This document shows, piece after piece, positions 32,801 to 41,961 of a stretch of 64,000 nt of DNA. Every line of letters starts with the position of its first letter. Position 1 is the first letter of the stretch. Origin of the DNA: Yersinia similis. GTDB taxonomy: Bacteria > Pseudomonadota > Gammaproteobacteria > Enterobacterales > Enterobacteriaceae. Location: contig NZ_CGBP01000013.1 in the NCBI RefSeq assembly GCF_001053095.1, forward strand, positions 1-64,000, given 5' to 3'. The notes under the pieces were generated by a model. It saw only the letters and a program-made list of their open reading frames with translations. It was not told the origin of the DNA and searched no databases. A program made the translations under genes and the position numbers.

Positions 32801-32919
32801 AATTATTTCGTAACGCAAATTAAAACCCCCTGTTTTGTGATAAATATCACCAAAACCCAGAGAAAAAATACCAACACACTAGCCATGAGGCAAAACTTAT
32901 TTTATCATTCGAAAAATGA
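32801..32919. promoter_or_regulatory. NagC-like boxes flanking a CRP site (nagE/nagB control region)
   Basis: A CRP site TGTGATAAATATCACC (32836-32851) lies between two A/T-rich palindromes like NagC boxes: TTATTTCGTAACGCAAATTAA (32803-32823, abbreviated palindrome TTATTT...AAATTAA) and TTATTTTATCATTCGAAAAA (32897-32916). The boxes are 94 bases apart, about nine helical turns. In E. coli NagC bound at two such sites loops the DNA, and CRP activates both promoters. The remaining part of 32649-33045 has no gene. Confidence 0.75.
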
Positions 32920-33045
32920 ACAAAGCATCATACCAACGCATGAGTCAGAATCTGAGTTACGCTTACCTGGATGATTCAAACCGCGTTAGGCATAGCCACT
33001 ATTAGCAATCAAAATAGCCACTATTAGCAATCAAAGAGGTGCACG

Positions 33046-33846
33046 ATGAGACTTATCCCACTGAAAAATACTGCCGAAGTTGGTAAATGGGCCGCTCGCC
33101 ATATTGTGAATCGCATCAATGCGTTTAAACCCACAGCTGAACGTCCGTTTATTCTGGGTCTGCCAACGGGCGGCACACCTATGGAGGCGTATAAGAATTT
33201 GATTGCGATGCATAAAGCGGGCGAAGTCAGCTTCAAGCACGTGGTGACATTCAACATGGATGAGTACGTTGGCTTGCCGGAAGAGCATCCAGAAAGCTAC
33301 TACACCTTCATGCACACTAATTTTTTTGATCACGTTGATATCCCGGCTGAAAACATTAACCTGTTAAATGGTAACGCGGCGGATATCGATGCAGAATGCC
33401 GCCGTTATGAAGAAAAAATCAAGTCTTACGGTAAAATTCACCTGTTCATGGGCGGCGTGGGGGTTGATGGTCATATCGCATTTAATGAACCGGCCTCTTC
33501 TCTGGCCTCACGTACCCGAATCAAAACCCTGACACAAGAAACCCGCATAGCGAACTCCCGTTTCTTTGGTGGTGATGCAAATCTCGTGCCGAAATATGCG
33601 TTAACGGTTGGGGTAGGTACTTTGCTCGATGCAGAGGAAGTGATGATTCTGGTGACTGGCCATGGTAAAGCACAAGCCTTGCAAGCCGCCGTTGAAGGGA
33701 GCATCAACCACATGTGGACCATCAGTTGCCTGCAACTGCATGCCAAAGCCATCATGGTGTGCGATGAACCTTCCACGATGGAACTGAAAGTCAAAACCGT
33801 GAAATATTTCCGCGAATTAGAAGCTGAAAACGTAAAAGATCTTTAA
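33046..33846 (+). CDS. nagB: Glucosamine-6-phosphate deaminase
   Basis: The 266-residue protein matches NagB end to end: [17 protein letters not shown] (phosphate loop), [17 protein letters not shown] with the catalytic Asp, and [18 protein letters not shown] with the ring-opening His. The allosteric site residues near ANSRFFGG are also present. It converts GlcN-6-P to fructose-6-P and ammonia and is activated by GlcNAc-6-P. It is the first gene of nagBACD, with GAGGTGCACG before the ATG. Confidence 0.98.
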   Translation: MRLIPLKNTAEVGKWAARHIVNRINAFKPTAERPFILGLPTGGTPMEAYKNLIAMHKAGEVSFKHVVTFNMDEYVGLPEEHPESYYTFMHTNFFDHVDIPAENINLLNGNAADIDAECRRYEEKIKSYGKIHLFMGGVGVDGHIAFNEPASSLASRTRIKTLTQETRIANSRFFGGDANLVPKYALTVGVGTLLDAEEVMILVTGHGKAQALQAAVEGSINHMWTISCLQLHAKAIMVCDEPSTMELKVKTVKYFRELEAENVKDL

Positions 33847-33865
33847 TTATTATTAGGGGGCTCAG

Positions 33866-35011
33866 ATGTACGCTTTAACTCACGGCCGTATTTATACCAG
33901 CCATGAAGTACTGGATAATCATGCTGTTGTCGTCGCTGATGGATTGATCGAACGTATCTGTCCTGTCGATGAACTTCCGGCGGGTATTGAGATACGCGAT
34001 TTGGGCGGTGCCATTCTGGCTCCCGGTTTTATTGATGTTCAGCTCAATGGCTGCGGTGGTGTGCAGTTCAATGATTCTCTTGAGGCTATCTCAGAAGAGA
34101 CTTTGGATATCATGCAACGAGCCAATGAAAAATCAGGTTGTACCAGCTTCCTGCCAACACTGATTACCTGCAGCGATGAATTTATGAAGCACGGCGTTGA
34201 TGTCATGCGTTTATATCTGCAAAAAAACCAGCATCAGGCGCTCGGCTTGCACCTTGAAGGGCCTTATATCAGCCCACTGAAGAAAGGCACCCACAATCCG
34301 GCCTTTATCCGTAAGCCCAGTTCTGAAATGATTGACTATCTGTGCACCAATGCCGATGTGATAACCAAACTCACTCTGGCACCTGAAATGGTTGATCCTA
34401 AATATATACAGCAGCTCACAGAAGCAGGTATTTTGGTTTCTGCCGGGCACTCGAACGCAACCTATCAGCAAGCCCGTAGAGGGTTTACCGCCGGTATCCG
34501 TTTTGCGACCCACCTTTATAATGCAATGCCGTATATTTCGGGGCGTGAACCGGGCCTTGTTGGGGCCATTTTTGATACGCCAGACATTTACACTGGCGTG
34601 ATTGCCGATGGCCTGCATGTTGACTGGGCCAATATTCGCAATGCTAAGCGCCTGAAAGGCGAAAAACTGGTGCTGGTAACCGATGCCACTGCGCCTGCCG
34701 GTGCTGAAATTGAACAATTTATTTTTGCTGGCAAAACAATATACTATCGCGATGGTTTATGTGTGGATGAAAATGGCACATTAAGCGGTTCGGCACTAAC
34801 CATGATTGAAGCAGTGCAAAACAGCGTCGAACATGTTGGTATCGCGCTGGATGAAGCCCTGCGTATGGCAACACTTTATGCGGCCCGCGCCATTGGTGTG
34901 GATAAACAGTTAGGAAGTATTGAAGTCGGCAAAGTTGCCAACCTGACTGCCTTTACCCGCGATTATAAAATCACTAAAACCATCGTTAATGGCAACGAGG
35001 TTTTATCATAA
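33866..35011 (+). CDS. nagA: N-acetylglucosamine-6-phosphate deacetylase
   Basis: The 381-residue amidohydrolase has [44 protein letters not shown] and [20 protein letters not shown]. The catalytic Asp is in [10 protein letters not shown]. It removes acetate from GlcNAc-6-P to give GlcN-6-P for NagB. It starts 19 bases after nagB with TAGGGGGC upstream. NagA also recycles cell-wall amino sugars, so it serves both uptake and peptidoglycan turnover. Confidence 0.98.
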   Translation: MYALTHGRIYTSHEVLDNHAVVVADGLIERICPVDELPAGIEIRDLGGAILAPGFIDVQLNGCGGVQFNDSLEAISEETLDIMQRANEKSGCTSFLPTLITCSDEFMKHGVDVMRLYLQKNQHQALGLHLEGPYISPLKKGTHNPAFIRKPSSEMIDYLCTNADVITKLTLAPEMVDPKYIQQLTEAGILVSAGHSNATYQQARRGFTAGIRFATHLYNAMPYISGREPGLVGAIFDTPDIYTGVIADGLHVDWANIRNAKRLKGEKLVLVTDATAPAGAEIEQFIFAGKTIYYRDGLCVDENGTLSGSALTMIEAVQNSVEHVGIALDEALRMATLYAARAIGVDKQLGSIEVGKVANLTAFTRDYKITKTIVNGNEVLS

Positions 35012-35027
35012 GCGAGTAACTTTATTG

Positions 35028-36254
35028 ATGAGCACCGGCGGACAAGCACAAATTGGTAACGTGGATCTGGTAAAACAACTCAATGGAGCCGTGGTTTACC
35101 GGCTAATTGATCAGCAAGGCCCGATTTCTCGCATACAGATTGCCGATCTCAGCCAGCTAGCACCCGCCAGTGTCACCAAAATCACTCGACAATTGTTGGA
35201 GCGTGGGCTGATCAAAGAGGTCGATCAACAAGCCTCCACCGGGGGGCGTCGCGCTATTTCTATCGTGACGGAAAACCGCCCGTTCCATACCGTTGCAGTC
35301 CGTTTAGGTCGCAATGATGCCACAATCACCCTATTTGATATGAGCGGTAAATCACTGGGTGAAGAGCACTATGCCCTGCCAGAACGAACACAAGAAACGC
35401 TGGAACACGCCTTATTTAATATCATCAGTCAGTTTATTGACGCCTATCAGCGTAAATTACGTGAACTGATTGCCATCGCGGTTATCCTGCCTGGGCTGGT
35501 TGAGCAAAGCAAAGGTATCGTGCGTTATATGCCGCATATTAGTGTCAGTAACTGGCCGTTAGTCGATAATCTACAAGCGCGCTTTAACGTCACTAGTTTT
35601 GTTGGTCACGATATCCGCAGTCTGGCATTAGCTGAGCATTATTTTGGTGCAACCCGTGACTGTGAAGACTCCATTTTGGTTCGTCTCCATCGGGGTACGG
35701 GTGCCGGTATTATCGTTAACAGCCAAATATTTTTAGGCAGCAACGGCAACGTTGGCGAGATAGGCCATATTCAGATTGATCCATTGGGTGATCGCTGTTA
35801 TTGCGGTAACTTTGGTTGTCTGGAAACCGTGGCATCCAACGCCGCGATTGAAAACCGCGTCAGGCACCTCCTCACCCAGGGTTATCCAAGTAAGTTGTCT
35901 CTCGATGATTGCCATATTGGTGCTATCTGTAAGGCCGCAAACCGTGGTGACTTGCTAGCCTGCGAAGTGATTGAACATGTTGGTCGCTACTTGGGGAAAG
36001 CCATTGCTATCACCATCAACTTGTTCAATCCACAAAAAGTGGTGATTGCCGGTGAAATTATTGAAGCCGAGAAAATCCTGCTACCCGCCATTCAGGGTTG
36101 CATTAATACGCAAGTTTTGAAAAACTTCCGCCAAAACCTGCCGATAGTGACATCACAACTTAACCACCAGTCGGCTATCGGCGCTTTCGCACTGGCTAAG
36201 CGCGCTATGCTGAATGGTGTCTTGCTGCAACGTTTGCTAGAAACTCACCCGTAG
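35028..36254 (+). CDS. nagC: NagC, GlcNAc-6-P-responsive ROK regulator
   Basis: The 408-residue protein has an N-terminal winged helix (GPISRIQIADLSQLAPASVT then KITRQLLERGLI) and a ROK sugar-binding domain. The ROK cysteine/glycine signature is in DRCYCGNFGCLETVASN. NagC represses nag and chb/chiP-type genes until GlcNAc-6-P binds. I use the ATG at 35028, 16 bases after nagA, since the longer frame would overlap nagA. Length equals the E. coli protein within two residues. Confidence 0.96.
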   Translation: MSTGGQAQIGNVDLVKQLNGAVVYRLIDQQGPISRIQIADLSQLAPASVTKITRQLLERGLIKEVDQQASTGGRRAISIVTENRPFHTVAVRLGRNDATITLFDMSGKSLGEEHYALPERTQETLEHALFNIISQFIDAYQRKLRELIAIAVILPGLVEQSKGIVRYMPHISVSNWPLVDNLQARFNVTSFVGHDIRSLALAEHYFGATRDCEDSILVRLHRGTGAGIIVNSQIFLGSNGNVGEIGHIQIDPLGDRCYCGNFGCLETVASNAAIENRVRHLLTQGYPSKLSLDDCHIGAICKAANRGDLLACEVIEHVGRYLGKAIAITINLFNPQKVVIAGEIIEAEKILLPAIQGCINTQVLKNFRQNLPIVTSQLNHQSAIGAFALAKRAMLNGVLLQRLLETHP

Positions 36255-36326
36255 GTTGAAAGAAACTGTCATGGCCACAGCCATGTTATAGTGACCTATT
36301 GCCGCGCTAAATGAGTAATATAAACA

Positions 36327-37079
36327 ATGACAATCAAAAGCGTTATTTGCGATATCGATGGGGTGTTATTACATGACAACACCGCCATCAAGGGTGCCAA
36401 TGACTTTTTAGCCCGTATCCAGGATGCTGGAATGCCACTGGTGATCCTAACCAACTACCCATCCCAGACGGCGCAAGATCTGGCTAACCGCTTTATCACT
36501 GCCGGGCTTGATGTCCCGGAAAGCGCGTTTTATACCTCAGCTATGGCAACGGCTGACTTTTTACGCCGTCAGGATGGTAAAAAAGCCTATGTTATTGGTG
36601 AAGGTGCTTTGGTTCACGAACTCTATAAAGCTGGCTTTACTATCACCGATATCAATCCTGATTTTGTTATTGTCGGTGAAACGCGTTCTTATAACTGGGA
36701 CATGATGCATAAAGCGGCCTATTTTGTTGCCAATGGTGCGCGTTTTATTGCCACTAACCCAGATAGCCATGGCCACGGTTTTGCCCCTGCCTGTGGTGCT
36801 CTATGCGCGCCTATTGAAAAAATATCAGGCCGTAAACCGTTTTATGTCGGTAAGCCAAGTCCGTGGATCATCCGTGCTGCGCTGAATAAAATGCAGGCGC
36901 ATTCTGAAAGCACCGTGATTGTCGGCGATAATTTACGTACTGATATTTTAGCGGGCTTCCAGGCCGGTCTGGAGACGATTCTGGTCTTATCCGGAGTCTC
37001 AACCCTTACTGATATCGAAGCCATGCCGTTCCGTCCAAGCTACGTTTACCCCTCGGTTGCCGACATCGATATTATCTAA
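36327..37079 (+). CDS. nagD: NagD HAD-family nucleotidase (UMP phosphatase)
   Basis: The 250-residue protein has the HAD motif I VICDIDGVLLHDN, motif II LTNYPSQTAQDL, KPSPWIIRAALN and VGDNLRTDILAGFQAG. In E. coli it is UmpH, which dephosphorylates UMP and GMP and limits pyrimidine pools. It sits after nagC in the operon but has no direct part in amino sugar breakdown. A CATGGC-GCCATG hairpin in the nagC-nagD gap (36270-36285) may lower its expression. Confidence 0.96.
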   Translation: MTIKSVICDIDGVLLHDNTAIKGANDFLARIQDAGMPLVILTNYPSQTAQDLANRFITAGLDVPESAFYTSAMATADFLRRQDGKKAYVIGEGALVHELYKAGFTITDINPDFVIVGETRSYNWDMMHKAAYFVANGARFIATNPDSHGHGFAPACGALCAPIEKISGRKPFYVGKPSPWIIRAALNKMQAHSESTVIVGDNLRTDILAGFQAGLETILVLSGVSTLTDIEAMPFRPSYVYPSVADIDII

Positions 37080-37086
37080 GCTCTGC

Positions 37087-37113
37087 TGGCGGTTACGGCC
37101 GCCACGCTTTTTT
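37087..37113 (+). terminator. Terminator of the nagBACD operon
   Basis: TGGCGG and CCGCCA arms (37087-37092, 37099-37104) with a six-base loop are followed by CGCTTTTTT. The following gap to asnB (37114-37432) shows no other gene; its A/T-rich end probably holds the asnB promoter. Confidence 0.85.
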
Positions 37114-37432
37114 GGCCTCACTCCCCTTTTTAGTGCAATGCACCAAATTCTCTTGCCATCACGCCCCATTTTGGCGCACTTTCTTTTTATGCTCTCACAA
37201 CCGCGCCAGCTATAGCGACAAATCATTGGCTCTGTAAATTGGCGTGTTTTTTGCATTATTTTTACAAATTATGCGTTTTACACGTTCATTCGTTTTACAG
37301 GTTATTTAGACAATTACATCGTCATGGGGCCAAGCTTGTATTAATCGACAGCAAACGGTCAAAAAGCCCCCGGCGATGATAACTCAATGTCAATATCATC
37401 ACCGCCAAAGCAGAGACGTTAGGGAGATTATT

Positions 37433-39097
37433 ATGTGTTCTATTTTCGGGGTTTTAGAACTTAAAACTGACCCCATTGAATTACGCAAGAAAGCGCTAGA
37501 AATGTCACGTTTGATGCGTCACCGTGGCCCAGACTGGTTTGGTGTATGGGCGAATGATAAAGCCATTCTCGCCCATGAGCGCTTATCTATTGTTGACGTC
37601 AATACCGGCGCCCAGCCGCTGTATAATGCTGCCCACACACATATCTTGGCCGTGAATGGTGAAATTTATAATCATCAAGCATTACGTCAGCAATATAGCG
37701 AACGTTACGCCTTCCAGACAGGTTCAGACTGTGAAGTTATTCTGGCGCTGTATCAAGAAAAAGGGCCAGCGTTTCTCGATGACCTGCAAGGGATGTTTGC
37801 CTTCGTCCTATACGATACAGAGAAAGACGCCTACCTGATCGGCCGTGACCATTTAGGTATTATCCCGCTGTATATGGGCCACGACGAACACGGCAATATG
37901 TTTGTGGCTTCGGAAATGAAAGCCTTGGTGCCAGTTTGCCGCACCATAAAAGAATTCCCCGCTGGCAGCTATTTGTGGAGTCAAGATGGCGAGATCCGCG
38001 AATACTATCATCGCGATTGGTTTGATTACGACAACGTCAGAGACAACGTAACCGACAAAATTCAGCTTGCCAACGCATTGGAAGATGCGGTTAAAAGCCA
38101 TCTGATGTCCGATGTCCCTTATGGGGTATTACTGTCTGGTGGCCTGGATTCATCCGTTATCTCTGCTATCACCAAAAAATTTGCAGCCCGCCGTGTAGAA
38201 GATAATGAACGCAGCGAAGCCTGGTGGCCACAACTGCACTCCTTCGCCGTTGGTTTGATTGGCTCACCCGATTTACGCGCAGCGCAAGAAGTCGCTAACC
38301 ACTTAGGCACGGTACACCATGAAATTCATTTCACCGTGCAGGAAGGGCTGGATGCCATCCGCGATGTGATTTATCACATCGAAACCTATGATGTGACCAC
38401 TATCCGCGCCTCAACGCCGATGTACCTGATGTCACGTAAAATCAAAGCCATGGGCATCAAAATGGTGCTATCTGGTGAGGGTTCTGACGAAGTCTTCGGT
38501 GGATATCTCTATTTCCACAAAGCGCCAAACGCCAAAGAATTACATGAAGAAACCGTACGTAAACTGTTAGCTCTCCATATGTATGACTGCGCCCGCGCCA
38601 ACAAAGCAATGTCAGCCTGGGGCGTTGAAGCCCGCGTACCCTTCCTGGATAAAAACTTCTTGGATGTCGCCATGCGTATCAATCCACAAGATAAAATGTG
38701 CGGCAATGGAAAAATGGAGAAACATATCCTGCGCGAATGTTTCGAATCTTACCTACCACACAGCGTCGCCTGGCGTCAGAAAGAACAATTCTCTGATGGC
38801 GTTGGCTATAGCTGGATTGACACATTGAAAGAAAAAGCAGCCGAGCAAGTCACTGACCAACAGATGGAAACCGCTCATTTCCGTTTCCCGTACAACACAC
38901 CTGGCTCGAAAGAGGGGTATTTGTACCGTGAGATTTTTGAAGAGCTGTTCCCACTACCAAGTGCGGCGGAATGTGTCCCTGGCGGCCCCTCTGTTGCCTG
39001 TTCATCAGCTAAAGCCATTGAATGGGATGAATCATTCAAAAATATGGATGACCCATCAGGCCGTGCGGTTGGCGTCCATCAGGATGCTTACAAATAA
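37433..39097 (+). CDS. asnB: Asparagine synthetase B (glutamine-hydrolysing)
   Basis: The 554-residue protein starts MCSIFGVLEL, so Cys2 is the nucleophile of the glutaminase domain. That domain runs to about residue 190 with MRHRGPDWFG, VNGEIYNHQALR and GSDCEVILALY. The synthetase domain has the pyrophosphate loop GVLLSGGLDSSVISAI and LSGEGSDEVFGGYLY. It makes Asn from Asp, glutamine and ATP. The start at 37433 is fixed by Cys2 and by GGGAG just upstream. A long structured untranslated stretch follows. Confidence 0.98.
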   Translation: MCSIFGVLELKTDPIELRKKALEMSRLMRHRGPDWFGVWANDKAILAHERLSIVDVNTGAQPLYNAAHTHILAVNGEIYNHQALRQQYSERYAFQTGSDCEVILALYQEKGPAFLDDLQGMFAFVLYDTEKDAYLIGRDHLGIIPLYMGHDEHGNMFVASEMKALVPVCRTIKEFPAGSYLWSQDGEIREYYHRDWFDYDNVRDNVTDKIQLANALEDAVKSHLMSDVPYGVLLSGGLDSSVISAITKKFAARRVEDNERSEAWWPQLHSFAVGLIGSPDLRAAQEVANHLGTVHHEIHFTVQEGLDAIRDVIYHIETYDVTTIRASTPMYLMSRKIKAMGIKMVLSGEGSDEVFGGYLYFHKAPNAKELHEETVRKLLALHMYDCARANKAMSAWGVEARVPFLDKNFLDVAMRINPQDKMCGNGKMEKHILRECFESYLPHSVAWRQKEQFSDGVGYSWIDTLKEKAAEQVTDQQMETAHFRFPYNTPGSKEGYLYREIFEELFPLPSAAECVPGGPSVACSSAKAIEWDESFKNMDDPSGRAVGVHQDAYK

Positions 39098-39545
39098 TTG
39101 AACACGATGAACGGGGTTACCCCCGGTTCAGACTGCTGACAAAGTTAAATTAAAGGGGAAGCGGGCCGTTAGGACGTAATGGCGTAAGCCACCGAAGTGC
39201 CCAGGATGCGCTCCCCCCTTCACTCACTGAGCCATCAACCGCGGTCTAGATAATAGAGCCTGGATAGCATAGCAAGGTCGCCCCTGGGGCGGCCTTATTT
39301 TTTACGTAACCCAACGGACCGAAGACCAACCTCTTCTTTGCCAATGAGTGATATACGCCAAAGATTATTTTTGTTGGCAAATTCAACAATCAATCACCAT
39401 AACTGCTGATTTAATCGCCAGACTGTTCACAAGCCAAACAAATGAACCCTTTCAGCGCTTTTTCGGGAAAAAATTAGTTGACGCAATTCGGCCATATACG
39501 CATAATGCGCCCCGCAACGCCGATGAAGGTAATGCGAAAAAAGAT
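39098..39545 (+). other. 448-bp structured gap after asnB
   Basis: It contains a small hairpin (CGGGG-TTAC-CCCCG, near 39113), and a larger one with arms AAGGGGaaGCG (39153-39163) and CGCtcCCCCCTT (39209-39220). A third, AAGGtCGCCCC and GGGGCGgCCTT (39274-39296), is followed by ATTTTTT and reads as a terminator. The short phrase CCACCGAAGTGC recurs at about 48170. After 39303 comes the tRNA-operon leader, without a recognised gene. Confidence 0.6.
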
Positions 39546-39622
39546 GGCTACGTAGCTCAGCTGGTTAGAGCACAGCACTCATAATGCTGGGGTCACAGGT
39601 TCGATTCCCGTCGTAGCCACCA
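39546..39622 (+). tRNA. tRNA-Met (elongator, CAT)
   Basis: A full 77-base cloverleaf starts GGCTACGTAGCTCAG and ends GTCGTAGCCACCA with CCA encoded. The anticodon loop holds CTCATAA. It matches the E. coli metT/metU elongator tRNAs. It is the first of six tRNA genes and is identical to the copy at 40009-40085. Confidence 0.97.
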
Positions 39623-39629
39623 TCTTTTT

Positions 39630-39714
39630 GCGGGAGTGGCGAAATTGGTAGACGCACTAGATTTAGGTTCTAGCGCCGCAAGGTGTGCGAGTTCAAGTCT
39701 CGCCTCCCGCACCA
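39630..39714 (+). tRNA. leuW: tRNA-Leu (TAG)
   Basis: An 85-base tRNA with a long variable arm starts GCGGGAGTGGCGAAATTGG and ends CTCCCGCACCA. The anticodon loop ATTTAGGT gives TAG. It matches E. coli leuW except in the anticodon stem, where a compensated pair (CTAGA/TCTAG) replaces CCAGA/TCTGG. Confidence 0.97.
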
Positions 39715-39743
39715 TTATTCGTTCATCGGTTTGTCACAGCGGA

Positions 39744-39818
39744 TGGGATATCGCCAAGCGGTAAGGCACCAGGTTTTGATCCTGGCATTCCCAGGTTCGA
39801 ATCCTGGTATCCCAGCCA
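39744..39818 (+). tRNA. tRNA-Gln (TTG)
   Basis: A 75-base tRNA starts TGGGATATCGCCAAGCGG and ends ATCCCAGCCA with CCA encoded. The anticodon loop TTTTGAT gives TTG. The first base is T opposite A, the weak first pair typical of tRNA-Gln. It is identical to the next copy. Confidence 0.97.
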
Positions 39819-39901
39819 TCTTTTTTGATGAGTTGCTGTAGACATAAAGCTGTAGCTGTAGACAAAAATAGAGTGATGCAACAAAAGAATTGTATATCAG
39901 T

Positions 39902-39976
39902 TGGGATATCGCCAAGCGGTAAGGCACCAGGTTTTGATCCTGGCATTCCCAGGTTCGAATCCTGGTATCCCAGCCA
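39902..39976 (+). tRNA. tRNA-Gln (TTG), second copy
   Basis: It is identical in sequence to 39744-39818, including the acceptor stem and the encoded CCA, and lies 83 bases after it. The spacer holds no further RNA gene. Confidence 0.97.
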
Positions 39977-40008
39977 TACAGTCTTTCGAGCAAAAAAGAT
40001 TTAAAGAT

Positions 40009-40085
40009 GGCTACGTAGCTCAGCTGGTTAGAGCACAGCACTCATAATGCTGGGGTCACAGGTTCGATTCCCGTCGTAGCCACCA
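40009..40085 (+). tRNA. tRNA-Met (elongator, CAT), second copy
   Basis: It is identical to the Met tRNA at 39546-39622 over all 77 bases. The short flank AAGATG before it is also shared, which suggests that the cluster grew by duplication of a Met-Gln unit. Confidence 0.97.
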
Positions 40086-40090
40086 TCTTT

Positions 40091-40165
40091 TGGGGTATCG
40101 CCAAGCGGTAAGGCACTGGATTCTGATTCCAGCATTCCGAGGTTCGAATCCTCGTACCCCAGCCA
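40091..40165 (+). tRNA. tRNA-Gln (CTG)
   Basis: A 75-base tRNA starts TGGGGTATCGCCAAGCGG and ends ACCCCAGCCA. The anticodon loop TTCTGAT gives CTG. It matches E. coli glnV/glnX and is the last gene of the cluster. Confidence 0.97.
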
Positions 40166-40174
40166 AATTTAGAA

Positions 40175-40197
40175 AAGCTCGCTTCGGCGGGCTTTTT
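40175..40197 (+). terminator. Terminator of the tRNA operon
   Basis: Arms AAGCTCGC and GCGGGCTT (one T-G pair) with a TTCG tetraloop are followed by TTT. It lies 10 bases past the last tRNA. Confidence 0.9.
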
Positions 40198-40536
40198 GCT
40201 TTTGAATTGGTTGTTGACGTTCAAAGCACATTTGAGCCGCGTGAAGAATGAAGATAGGACGCGCGGCATGCTTGAAATGCCGTCTTGTTGTTCAGATGAC
40301 AAGAGCAGGAGCAGATCACCGCGGTCCGTCAGCGGAATGATGAGCCGAGGTCACCCACGCAGTAGGCTAGCGATATGTACGAAAGCGCGGAGTTCCAAGG
40401 GGTTCATGGCTCCTTTGGCGGTGGAGGCATCAGAGGTTAGATGAGCCGTAAAGCCATAACAACCGAACCATCACCAAATCAACCTAATCCCATCAACCAA
40501 AACCTGCTCCAATTTTCCCTAAAAAACAAAATCCCC
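40198..40536. other. 339-bp gap between tRNA cluster and ubiF
   Basis: A G/C-rich first part (to about 40440) is followed by an A/C-rich last part with CCATCACCAAATCAACC. No convincing frame or known RNA is seen. The ubiF terminator is not obvious. tRNA-cluster flanks are frequent insertion sites, so the GC-rich part could be an old insertion. Confidence 0.5.
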
Positions 40537-41718
40537 CTACAACCCCAACGCATACCTCAACGCATATTCTTTCAGCTTTCCGGCACGCTGGGCCACCATC
40601 AACGCCAGATTACGAGCGAACTTAACCGCCGGCAGATCATTGCTGAAGGTTGTGTAAAACAGGTCCATGCCACTTTGCATCATAAGATTATCGGCGCGGC
40701 GACGGCGTTGGTAACGCAGTAAAACCTGCTCACTGTGCCAAGGTTCAGCCAGCTCACGTGCCTGACTAAGAACCTCCAGCAATGCGTCAACATCACGGTA
40801 TCCTAGGTTGACTCCCTGCCCAGCCAATGGGTTGATGGTATGAGCGGCATCCCCCAATAATACCAACCCCGGTTTTACGTACTGCTGCGCATGGCGACGA
40901 ACCAGCGGGAAAGAGCCAGCGGCAATCGCCTTGACAGCCCCCAAGCGAGATGGGAAAAAGGCCGCGATTTCCTGACTCAGTTGTGCCATCGACATCGCCT
41001 GAAGCTGGCGGATACGTTGCGGACTGTCGTACCAAACCAATGACGCCCAGTGATCAAACAGGGGCAGGAAAGCACGCGGCCCGGTCGGGAAGAATTGCTG
41101 CCATGTCGTATCTTGCTGCATGGCATCGGTTTCTACGGTGATCAGCATACAAGACTGACGATACTGCCAACCACTGGTGCCAATCCCCACCAAACGCCTC
41201 ACCAACGAGTTCGCACCATCAGCACCTATCACTAAACGGCCCTGTATCTCTCCCTGTTCATCCAATGTGACTTTCCAGTAGTCATCTACTCGAACCATGC
41301 TTTGTAGCCGTGACGGGCACAACAGCGTCAAATTGGGGCATTCCGCAAACTGTTGCCATAGAGCAAGCTGCAAAATCCGATTTTCGACCATAAAGCCCAG
41401 CTCGGGTAAAGACAGCGAGGCCGCATCAAACACCACCTGTGACCCCGGTTGTTCCCAGGTTTCCAAGCGACGATAAGGCGCGTAGCGCATCTGTTGTACT
41501 TGAGGCCAGACACCAAGCTGCTTCAATAACGCCACCGAAGTACAACCAAGAGCAGAAACCCGCAAATCCGGTACGCTATCCTTTTCAAACGGTTCAGGCG
41601 CATCATGTTCCAGTAACGCCACCGACCAGCCAATTTGTGCCAGCCCCAACGCAGCAGCAGCACCTACCATGCCACCACCAACGACCACAACATCATAATT
41701 TGGTTGCGATTTATTCAT
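40537..41718 (-). CDS. ubiF: Ubiquinone biosynthesis hydroxylase UbiF
   Basis: The 393-residue flavin monooxygenase has the FAD motif VVVGGGMVGAAAALGLAQIG, the second motif VIGADGANSLVRR and LLGDAAHTINPLAGQGVNLG. It hydroxylates C6 of the demethoxy-ubiquinone ring (2-octaprenyl-3-methyl-6-methoxy-benzoquinol). It is distinct from UbiH/VisC by overall similarity and by place: E. coli has ubiF after the same tRNA cluster. It is convergent with the tRNAs and divergent from miaB. Confidence 0.95.
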   Translation of the reverse strand: MNKSQPNYDVVVVGGGMVGAAAALGLAQIGWSVALLEHDAPEPFEKDSVPDLRVSALGCTSVALLKQLGVWPQVQQMRYAPYRRLETWEQPGSQVVFDAASLSLPELGFMVENRILQLALWQQFAECPNLTLLCPSRLQSMVRVDDYWKVTLDEQGEIQGRLVIGADGANSLVRRLVGIGTSGWQYRQSCMLITVETDAMQQDTTWQQFFPTGPRAFLPLFDHWASLVWYDSPQRIRQLQAMSMAQLSQEIAAFFPSRLGAVKAIAAGSFPLVRRHAQQYVKPGLVLLGDAAHTINPLAGQGVNLGYRDVDALLEVLSQARELAEPWHSEQVLLRYQRRRRADNLMMQSGMDLFYTTFSNDLPAVKFARNLALMVAQRAGKLKEYALRYALGL

Positions 41719-41961
41719 TTTTTTCTATGCTTTAAAAGTTAATGTGCTTCTTGCATTAGCAAGGTTTTTGTCTAACCGCAGTGTAACGGATTTTTTATCA
41801 CTCAACAGAATAACTCAACGGTTCTGCGGTGGTCATCGCAGAGGCAAATGACTACAATGCTCCCTAACGACGGAGCCTTTGCGGCTATCCACCACTATGG
41901 GGACTATCCACCACAACGGAGTACCGCACGGAGCGAGGTGATTTTGATGATAAATAATCCG

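Noticed and set aside
39715..40041. Minus-strand proteins with repeats such as GWDTRIRTWECQD
   Set aside because: They are translations of the antisense strand of tRNA-Gln and tRNA-Met genes, a well-known annotation artefact.
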